NCBI GenBank assembly: GCA_002789465.1
Contig: PFTH01000232.1
Span: forward strand, 1 to 6,563
Origin: Candidatus Roizmanbacteria bacterium CG_4_9_14_0_8_um_filter_34_12
GTDB taxonomy: Bacteria > Patescibacteriota > Microgenomatia > UBA1406 > GWC2-37-13
Direction of reading: 5' to 3'
DNA: 6,563 bases
The notes beneath the pieces are model-generated. The model was given only the letters and a program-made list of their open reading frames with translations, was not told the DNA's origin and made no database searches. Shown here piece after piece: positions 1 through 4,471 of the stretch (position 1 is its first letter; every line of letters starts with the position of its first letter). Made by a program: the position numbers and the translations under genes.

Positions 1-509
1 TCATTTAGTCCTTTTTTAGCTTTGTGAGTTATTGGTTTAATACTAACTGGAATTTCACCAATAAATCCATCTATTCCTTTGGACTCTTCTGGTGGATTTG
101 ATAACCGATAATTTTTTTTCATTATTTCTGCTCCCTTTTTAAGAATCGCCTCTTGAAATTTTAATCCGATAAAAGTTTTTACAATAACCAGATCCTTTAA
201 CCACTCGCTAATAATTTCTTCGTTAATTTTTGTTATTGAATCCCTCAAATTTTTAATCATTTCTGTAATTTTGATCGCGGCTATAGATAAAGCATCAGGG
301 TATTTTTTTATATACCATTCTTCCCATTCTTTAATGTCTTTTCCATGAAATTCTTGTATTAAATCACTTAATTGACCAACTGCTTTTGGTCTAGTGGCTT
401 GAGCATTTTGATTTGCCAAATTCAAAATCTGGGTAGAATATTTTGGGAAATTATAGGTGGGTGATTTAAGAGATTTTTTTATATCAAGAAAGGATATTTT
501 AATTTTCAT
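1..509 (-). CDS. MjaI-family type II restriction endonuclease (partial, C-terminus off window)
   Basis: Reading from ATG 509-507 gives 169 uninterrupted residues before the window edge. The protein begins MKIKISFLDIKKSL and has the block NLANQNAQATRPKAVGQ (residues 30-46), then SDLIQEF, a Trp-rich EWEEWYIKKYP segment (61-71), DLVIVKTFIGLKFQEAIL (106-123), and ESKGIDGFIGEIPVSIKPIT (142-161). I recognise this pattern from memory as the MjaI restriction endonuclease family (Pfam RE_MjaI), whose prototype from Methanocaldococcus jannaschii recognises CTAG. The D147...SIK158 stretch is a plausible PD-(D/E)xK-type nuclease core, but this is inferred. The gene follows the methyltransferase by 23 bp on the same strand, so it is a co-transcribed cognate pair. 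No Shine-Dalgarno sequence is visible. The reading frame is intact as far as it can be seen. The specificity of this copy is not proven. Confidence 0.82.
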   Translation of the reverse strand, partial: MKIKISFLDIKKSLKSPTYNFPKYSTQILNLANQNAQATRPKAVGQLSDLIQEFHGKDIKEWEEWYIKKYPDALSIAAIKITEMIKNLRDSITKINEEIISEWLKDLVIVKTFIGLKFQEAILKKGAEIMKKNYRLSNPPEESKGIDGFIGEIPVSIKPITHKAKKGLN

Positions 510-532
510 AAAAATATATTGATAATAAATTA

Positions 533-1492
533 CTAATTATTTTTATCCAAAGTAATTTTTGATCCAAATTGTAATTTTCTTGGATCAATTTGTTTGTTTA
601 ATTTAATTGGATCTATGAAAATATATTTTAATTTACTAATTTCTTTTTTAAAGTCTATGTTTATATTTTTTTGACTAATAAATTCAATTTGGCTGTCATC
701 AAAAAAACCTTTTTGGTTTACTCCAATTTTTTCTTTTATTACCGGTAAAAAATCTTTGTTAATCTCATAACCGACAGAATTTCTATCTAAATTTTTTGCT
801 GCTAAAGAAGTTGTGCCACTGCCTAAAAAAGGATCTAAAATCGTGTCGCCAACAAATGAAAACATTTTTATTAATCTTTTTGGCAGCTCCTCTGGAAACA
901 TCGCAATGTGATTGGTTTGTTTTTGACCGTTAAAGTTCCAATGACCAGTGAAAAATTCATTCCACTCTTTTTGAGTCATTTTAGATTTTTCTTTTATTTC
1001 TTTCGTAACCTTTGGTGCTTCTCCAATTTTTTTAAAAATTAATATAAATTCGTAATCTATTTTTAAAATGCCATTTCTAGGATAAGGAAAAGACCCCATG
1101 ATTGAAGCTCCACCGGTGGTATTGGTTGTTGTGACTTTTTGCCAAATGATTGCTCCCATGTAGTCAAAACCTATTGTTTCACAAAACTTAATTATTTCGG
1201 TTCTTATTGGAATTACTTTATAGCGCCCATAATAAACTGATCGAGCAAACTGATCGCCAATATTTACGCATAATCTACATCCCTTATGAAGAATTCTGTA
1301 ACACTCGTTCCAAACCAAATTTAGGTTGTTGATATATTCTTCATAAGAATCGTCAAAACCGATTTGATTATCACTCCCATAATCTTTAAGTTGCCAATAT
1401 GGGGGTGACGTGATAACTAAATGAACACTTTCATTATTTATCTCTGCCATCAACCTTGAATCACCTATAATAATTTTATGATTTGTTTGCAT
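533..1492 (-). CDS. Site-specific DNA methyltransferase, beta class (m4C/N6A type), partner of the MjaI-family endonuclease
   Basis: Transfers a methyl group from S-adenosylmethionine to an exocyclic amino group of DNA, protecting host sites from the adjacent endonuclease. Numbered from ATG 1492 (319 aa), catalytic motif IV TSPPYW lies at 28-33 and the AdoMet-binding motif I DPFLGSGTT at 220-228. The order IV before I defines the beta class, and an SPPY core is typical of N4-cytosine enzymes. FPEELPKRLIKMFS (199-212) just before motif I is a common conserved block, and the region between the motifs holds the likely target-recognition part. About 60 residues follow the usual end of the domain. 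The frame also opens at a GTG at 1528, but the 12 extra residues (MVFKILFCYYFF) are not family-like, so I prefer ATG 1492, where homology begins (MQTNHKIIIGDSR). Stop is TAG at 535-533. CTAG specificity is inferred from the partner. Confidence 0.88.
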   Translation of the reverse strand: MQTNHKIIIGDSRLMAEINNESVHLVITSPPYWQLKDYGSDNQIGFDDSYEEYINNLNLVWNECYRILHKGCRLCVNIGDQFARSVYYGRYKVIPIRTEIIKFCETIGFDYMGAIIWQKVTTTNTTGGASIMGSFPYPRNGILKIDYEFILIFKKIGEAPKVTKEIKEKSKMTQKEWNEFFTGHWNFNGQKQTNHIAMFPEELPKRLIKMFSFVGDTILDPFLGSGTTSLAAKNLDRNSVGYEINKDFLPVIKEKIGVNQKGFFDDSQIEFISQKNINIDFKKEISKLKYIFIDPIKLNKQIDPRKLQFGSKITLDKNN

Positions 1493-1509
1493 AAAAAAAT
1501 AATAACAGA

Positions 1510-1535
1510 ATAATATTTTAAATACCACTTGACAA
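1510..1535 (-). promoter_or_regulatory. Possible divergent promoter for the restriction-modification genes
   Basis: On the minus strand TTGTCA (1535-1530) is followed by TATTAT (1515-1510), a 5/6 match to the -10 consensus. The spacing is only 14 bp, so the -35 assignment is weak. Transcription from this -10 would start about 10 nt before ATG 1492, which would exclude the upstream GTG as a start. The TTGACAA core is shared with the plus-strand -35, so the two promoters would overlap back to back. Confidence 0.25.
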
Positions 1536-1556
1536 ATGATAATATACTATTATAAT
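1529..1556 (+). promoter_or_regulatory. Sigma70 promoter of the trpR-led operon
   Basis: A perfect -35 box TTGACA (1529-1534) and a perfect -10 box TATAAT (1551-1556) are separated by 16 bp. Transcription would start near 1563, about 30 nt before the trpR ATG. It is the best promoter match I saw in the window. The -10 lies inside a 16-bp palindrome, so a bound repressor would directly block RNA polymerase. Confidence 0.8.
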
Positions 1557-1560
1557 AGTA
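1545..1560 (+). promoter_or_regulatory. Candidate TrpR operator (perfect 16-bp palindrome over the -10 box)
   Basis: TACTATTATAATAGTA is a perfect inverted repeat. Against the E. coli trp operator core as I recall it, TACTAGTTAACTAGTA, 12 of 16 positions match, including both outer TACTA/TAGTA arms. The distance from TTGACA to ACTA is 11 nt here and 12 nt in the E. coli trp promoter, and both are followed by CG after TAGTA plus C. Since the first gene encodes a TrpR-family protein, autoregulation by Trp-bound repressor is the natural reading. The palindrome is directly visible; the binding is inferred. Confidence 0.6.
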
Positions 1561-1591
1561 CGTATATTATTTTGGCGAGCGTAGTCGAACT

Positions 1592-1843
1592 ATGAACAAA
1601 AAAAAGCTTGAAGAACTGATTAATAGTTTTTTGAAACAAAAAAACTTAATCGAAATGAGGGATTTTTTATTTGGCATATTGACACCAAGTGAACTTGACG
1701 AAATAGTTACCCGATTGCAAATTGTTAAACTGATAAAAAAAGGTCTTCCCCACCAGGAAATCGCACGCCGGCTCAAAGTCGGAGTCGCCACGGTGACAAG
1801 AGGATCAAGAGAATTACGAATGGGAAGATTTAAAAATATATGA
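1592..1843 (+). CDS. trpR: TrpR/YerC-family tryptophan-responsive repressor
   Basis: An 83-aa all-helical DNA-binding protein of the Trp repressor superfamily, which represses transcription when L-Trp is bound. The signature LTPSELDEIVTRLQIVK (30-46) is followed by a helix-turn-helix, QEIARRLKVGVATVTRGSREL (about 55-75), close to the E. coli ATITRGS recognition helix. The E. coli Trp-contacting residues T44, R54 and R84 have counterparts T31, R41 and R70, and G85 matches G71, so co-repressor binding looks retained. It lacks the E. coli N-terminal arm and C-terminal helix and so has YecD/YerC-like length; family assignment is firm, Trp response slightly less so. There is no clear Shine-Dalgarno. 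The gene sits immediately behind a promoter carrying a trp-operator-like palindrome, and its TGA stop overlaps the leader-peptide ATG (ATGA). The protein contains no Trp. Confidence 0.85.
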   Translation: MNKKKLEELINSFLKQKNLIEMRDFLFGILTPSELDEIVTRLQIVKLIKKGLPHQEIARRLKVGVATVTRGSRELRMGRFKNI

Positions 1844-1908
1844 AAAATATAATAATCTCTAAAAATTGGCAGAATTGGAATCCCTGCAAACGGCGGGTGT
1901 ATATTTAA
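1840..1908 (+). CDS. trpL: Trp-rich leader peptide of the attenuator (22 aa)
   Basis: The ORF opens at ATG 1840-1842, sharing ATGA with the trpR stop, and ends at TAA 1906-1908. It starts MKNIIISKNW and has Trp codons (TGG) at codon 10 (1867-1869) and codon 13 (1876-1878). The E. coli trp leader peptide, as I recall it (MKAIFVLKGWW...), also has its first Trp at position 10. Initiation is probably by termination-reinitiation from trpR. The ORF ends between two sets of competing hairpins and just upstream of an intrinsic terminator. A ribosome stalled at the TGG codons would cover about 1881-1890, whereas one that reaches the stop would cover the segment at 1892-1897. Two Trp in 22 codons contrasts with two in 1,364 residues of the four other complete plus-strand proteins. 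It is too short for standard gene callers. Confidence 0.75.
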   Translation: MKNIIISKNWQNWNPCKRRVYI

Positions 1909-1953
1909 TGTAATTATTTATTAAATATTAACCCTGCCTAGGCGGGGTTTTTT
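1881..1953 (+). promoter_or_regulatory. Tryptophan transcription attenuator (competing hairpins 1:2, 2:3, 3:4)
   Basis: Four segments are visible. Segment 1 (TCCCTGC, 1881-1887) and segment 3 (CCCTGCC, 1932-1938) are near-copies. Segment 2 (GGCGGG, 1892-1897) and segment 4 (GGCGGGG, 1941-1947) are near-copies. Hairpin 1:2 pairs 1883-1887 with 1893-1897. The 2:3 antiterminator pairs 1892-1897 with 1933-1938 and continues as a nine-pair A-U helix (1901-1909 with 1920-1928). Hairpin 3:4 is the terminator. Structures 2:3 and 3:4 are mutually exclusive. A ribosome stalled at the leader Trp codons should mask segment 1, free segment 2 and allow 2:3, so transcription reads into the 438-aa gene. Completed translation to TAA 1908 covers segment 2 and allows the terminator to form. 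The pairings were found by hand; no folding energies were computed. Confidence 0.75.
1930..1953 (+). terminator. Intrinsic terminator (attenuator hairpin 3:4)
   Basis: The stem AACCCTGCC/GGCGGGGTT (1930-1938 with 1941-1949, one G-U pair) is tightly closed around CCTAGG and runs into a six-T tract (1948-1953). It lies 24 nt past the leader-peptide stop region and 29 nt before the next gene. That position makes it a regulated read-through point rather than the end of the operon. Confidence 0.85.
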
Positions 1954-1982
1954 AATGATTAAAAGTTTATGAATAAAAAATT

Positions 1983-3299
1983 ATGGGGACTGAGGTAATA
2001 TATCGCTCTGATCCAAGACTAATGGCTCTTAAGGCATTGATGACTAAAGTTACAATAGGAGATGATGGTAAATCAGTCAGAACGCCCATGCTTGATGATG
2101 ATAGTTTAAAACACGTTGCCAATATGGTCGTTCAACATCCTGCAATAATTCAAATGGGAGCTTATACTGATTGTCTTGGACTTAATGAAAGTCAGCTTAA
2201 AATTATATCGGAAACTCAACAAAAACAAATACCGTCGGAAAGATTGCCATATTTCAAGAAATTAGCTAAAGTTATCGAAACAACACCAACTATCCCAAAA
2301 GATATATCATTAAGAAGCATTAATCCTTTTACGCCTTTTGAAAAAAGCCCTCATATTTTATTTGGAATGGGAGGAGGTAGTCAAAAACTTTGTCAAGGAT
2401 TGCCTTTTGATGTACTAAGTATGGTTTTAACCGCTGAAAAAATACGTAGAGAATTAAATGCCGGAAAAATAAATATTTTATGTGCTAATGATATTACTCG
2501 CACAAATATCGGAAAACATCCATCTTTTTCCAAGGAAAGCATTGATGGGGTAATGTCTGCGGAAAGAGATTTATTACAACTTGTGGTAGAAAAGTTCGGT
2601 TTAGCAGATTATTTCAATATATTTTTAAGTGCAGATCTAGATAAAATAATTGGTCGGGAAGCAAAAAATGCGTATGACGCCATGGTTAAAGATGCAGAAG
2701 GAACTCCGTTTGTTCACGATCAACATTATGCGATGGAAATAGCGGAAATGTATAGCTTAATTAACCAAGAACTGGGAGGAATCAAACTCGGATGGTTTAT
2801 GAATGAAATATATCTAAGTAAACCAAAATATATCATGGATGAGCAACCTTTTGATGCCAGATACGCATTGTATTTGGCAAGCCGTGGACTGACAAATACT
2901 GTTTCTATACCCTATGTTAAAGCAGGCGTGAAATTATATCCTGATAAAAATGGTTTTGTTCAAAAAGCGGCACCATATATTGACTATGAACCAGCAAATA
3001 GAATATTGCTTAGTCCTTTTGAAAAGCCGACCGAAAAAATGATTGAGTCATCGAAATATGGAGGTGGAACCAATATAAAATTAGTCCGAGGACATTTTTT
3101 ATCTATATTTCAATTGTTTGAACAACTAGTTCTTAATCGGCAAATTTATGAAGTCATTGGAAAACCTGATTATTTAGAAAAAGGCGAGAGAGGACAAGGA
3201 TATGGAAATAGGGTTCAATTTATCCTTGATTTTATATTTGATGGTAACCGACCATACGCGGAAGAAGTTTGGAAAAATGCTTTTCCTAATTCACTTTAA
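1983..3299 (+). CDS. Unknown protein, probable diverged TrpRS/TyrRS-like (class Ic) paralog
   Basis: A 438-aa soluble protein with no membrane segment or signal peptide that I do not recognise by name. Hand comparison with the TrpRS in this window suggests the same Rossmann-type catalytic core. FGMGGGSQKLCQGLPFDVL (127-145) aligns with the SGIRATGRLHLGNYFGAV signature region. INILCANDITRTN (163-175) aligns with VYCVVDVHTITTP. The helix-strand segment SAERDLLQLVVEKFGLADYF (192-211), followed by FLSADL, matches the ANKREIILDYLAAGLDP...YQSDV segment. MDEQPFDARYAL (285-296) matches IDQEPHLEVAREV, and KMIESSKYGGGTNIKL (352-367) matches KMSKSVEGSYINL. The HIGH-like His is replaced by Cys and KMSKS is degenerate, so classical aminoacylation is doubtful. 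An extra N-terminal region of about 120 aa and a distinct C-terminus are present. It is the first gene behind the trp attenuator, so its role is probably Trp-linked. No Shine-Dalgarno is evident. The homology is a hand-made inference. Confidence 0.6.
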   Translation: MGTEVIYRSDPRLMALKALMTKVTIGDDGKSVRTPMLDDDSLKHVANMVVQHPAIIQMGAYTDCLGLNESQLKIISETQQKQIPSERLPYFKKLAKVIETTPTIPKDISLRSINPFTPFEKSPHILFGMGGGSQKLCQGLPFDVLSMVLTAEKIRRELNAGKINILCANDITRTNIGKHPSFSKESIDGVMSAERDLLQLVVEKFGLADYFNIFLSADLDKIIGREAKNAYDAMVKDAEGTPFVHDQHYAMEIAEMYSLINQELGGIKLGWFMNEIYLSKPKYIMDEQPFDARYALYLASRGLTNTVSIPYVKAGVKLYPDKNGFVQKAAPYIDYEPANRILLSPFEKPTEKMIESSKYGGGTNIKLVRGHFLSIFQLFEQLVLNRQIYEVIGKPDYLEKGERGQGYGNRVQFILDFIFDGNRPYAEEVWKNAFPNSL

Positions 3300-3316
3300 A
3301 AGTTTTACAAGCTATC

Positions 3317-4387
3317 ATGAAAAATCAACCAATAAATAAACATATTGAACAACTTAATTACATTGAATACGGGGGTAAAAATAAATTTGATAAAAACTAT
3401 ATAGATTTACAGAATGACAATTCTAACTATAAAAATATAAACAATATTTTTCGTGGCGCTAATGTAAGAAATTTATTTTTATATGAATATTCTCAAAATA
3501 AAGATCTAATTGAATTTATAGCAAAAAATGAAAATATTCCGCTGGAAAACATACTCCTAACTGCTGGGGCAGATAGCGCCCTACATCATACTGCAGAAAC
3601 TTTTTTAGGAATTAACAAAAAATCCTTGATTCCTATTCCATCTTTTCCGCGTTATGAGTTTCATACAAAAGTTGTTGGTGCTAAACCTATTTTTTTAAAC
3701 CTCTTCGGCAAAAATGAACTAGATAAACTAGAATTTATAAAAGCTAAGTTAAACCAAAAAAAAGTTGATTTACTTTTTATCGCTAGTCCAAATAATCCAA
3801 CCGGAGAATCCTTTCATTATAAAGATTTAAATAATTTTTTATCAAAAATAAACAAGACCATAATCGTAATAGATCAAGCTCTTGCAGGATATTTTAATGA
3901 TTCTTTATCACCCTTGGTATTAAAATTTTCCCATGTGGTAATTATAAAATCATTTTCTAAATTATATAATCTCCCAGGACTTAGAATTGGTTATATAATT
4001 GCATCTGAATCTTTGATAAAATTTATTAAGAAAACCATTTCGCCTTACGAACTATCAACTCCTTCTATAGAAATAGTAAAAAGCTATCTGGGAAACCCTT
4101 TTAATGTTACATTTAGAAAGAAAGAGGTTCATAAGAGCATAGAATATATTAAAAAAAATCTTGAATTAAATTTTTCTTTGACAAAAGGCCCCTTTATACT
4201 AATTGATGGTAGTAAAAAAATTCCATTTTTATATGAAAAACTACTGGAGAATAAAATCCTTACTGTTAATGGAAAAAATTTTAGAGGGCTAGAAAAAAAG
4301 AATACTATTAGAGTTATTTTAACAAATCACCAATCGGTGAAAGAATTAATAAAAGTTATAAATTTTTTGATAAACTTAAACCTATGA
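3317..4387 (+). CDS. Class I/II PLP-dependent aminotransferase, HisC-like
   Basis: A 356-aa fold type I aminotransferase of the histidinol-phosphate/aromatic aminotransferase group, which exchanges an amino group between an amino acid and a 2-oxoacid. Visible signatures are LTAGADSAL (81-89, phosphate-cup start), ASPNNPTGE (156-164), the PLP-pyridine Asp in VIDQA (D186), the Schiff-base Lys in KSFSKLYNLPGLRIGY (K215, with R223), and the substrate-carboxylate Arg in NTIRVIL (R332). All key residues are present. The usual DEAY after the Asp reads DQAL. The gene lies 17 bp after the 438-aa gene, and its TGA overlaps a downstream ATG (ATGA). It is very rich in Lys, Asn and Ile, more AT-biased than the fused TrpRS gene, and contains no Trp. 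No other his gene is nearby, so histidine biosynthesis is not implied. An aromatic amino or keto acid is a reasonable guess from context only. Confidence 0.85.
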   Translation: MKNQPINKHIEQLNYIEYGGKNKFDKNYIDLQNDNSNYKNINNIFRGANVRNLFLYEYSQNKDLIEFIAKNENIPLENILLTAGADSALHHTAETFLGINKKSLIPIPSFPRYEFHTKVVGAKPIFLNLFGKNELDKLEFIKAKLNQKKVDLLFIASPNNPTGESFHYKDLNNFLSKINKTIIVIDQALAGYFNDSLSPLVLKFSHVVIIKSFSKLYNLPGLRIGYIIASESLIKFIKKTISPYELSTPSIEIVKSYLGNPFNVTFRKKEVHKSIEYIKKNLELNFSLTKGPFILIDGSKKIPFLYEKLLENKILTVNGKNFRGLEKKNTIRVILTNHQSVKELIKVINFLINLNL

Positions 4388-4458
4388 TAGATAAAAAAGT
4401 CCTCGAATGTAGCGAAACGCTGAGACAATTACCGATTATTACTATTGTTAATTATTGA
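4384..4458 (+). CDS. Possible 24-codon ORF of unknown function
   Basis: An ATG overlapping the aminotransferase stop (ATGA) opens MIDKKVLECSETLRQLPIIT and closes at TGA 4456-4458, 13 nt before the TrpRS ATG. The same ATGA coupling is used by the trpR leader peptide. It has no Trp codon and no terminator follows, so it is not a second trp attenuator of the same type. A small hairpin, AGCG-AAA-CGCT (4411-4421), lies within it. It could be a decayed gene start or chance; I do not recognise it. Confidence 0.2.
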   Translation: MIDKKVLECSETLRQLPIITIVNY

Positions 4459-4464
4459 TATAAT
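4456..4464 (+). promoter_or_regulatory. Extended -10 element directly upstream of the TrpRS gene
   Basis: TGATATAAT is a perfect extended -10 (TGnTATAAT). The best -35 candidate 17 bp upstream is poor (TTATTA, 4436-4441). Transcription would start at about 4471, at or just before ATG 4472, giving a leaderless or near-leaderless mRNA and a trp-independent basal supply of TrpRS. The surrounding DNA is AT-rich, so chance is possible. Confidence 0.35.
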
Positions 4465-4471
4465 CAAATGT

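Noticed and set aside
1493..1528. GTG start adding 12 residues to the methyltransferase
   Set aside because: The extension is hydrophobic and not family-like, and would begin upstream of the likely -10 box. ATG 1492 is the better start.
1567..1791. 74-aa minus-strand ORF
   Set aside because: It lies antisense over trpR, has low-complexity Ser/Leu/Phe composition and no family features; it is a shadow frame.
1969..1998. Nine-codon ORF MNKKLWGLR with one Trp codon overlapping the start of the 438-aa gene
   Set aside because: It lies after the terminator, has a single Trp codon that falls within the next gene's start, and no following hairpin; likely chance.
1983..3299. Nicotinate phosphoribosyltransferase or cyclodipeptide synthase for the 438-aa protein
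   Set aside because: No phosphoribosyltransferase motifs, and the protein is much longer than cyclodipeptide synthases and lacks their recognisable active-site pattern.
3317..4387. Calling the aminotransferase a histidine-biosynthesis HisC
   Set aside because: HisC-like enzymes often act on aromatic substrates, no other his gene is present, and the context is Trp-linked; specificity left open.
4445..4471. TTG start adding nine residues to the YbaK-TrpRS fusion
   Set aside because: Non-conserved extension overlapping the extended -10 element; ATG 4472 begins the domain more naturally.
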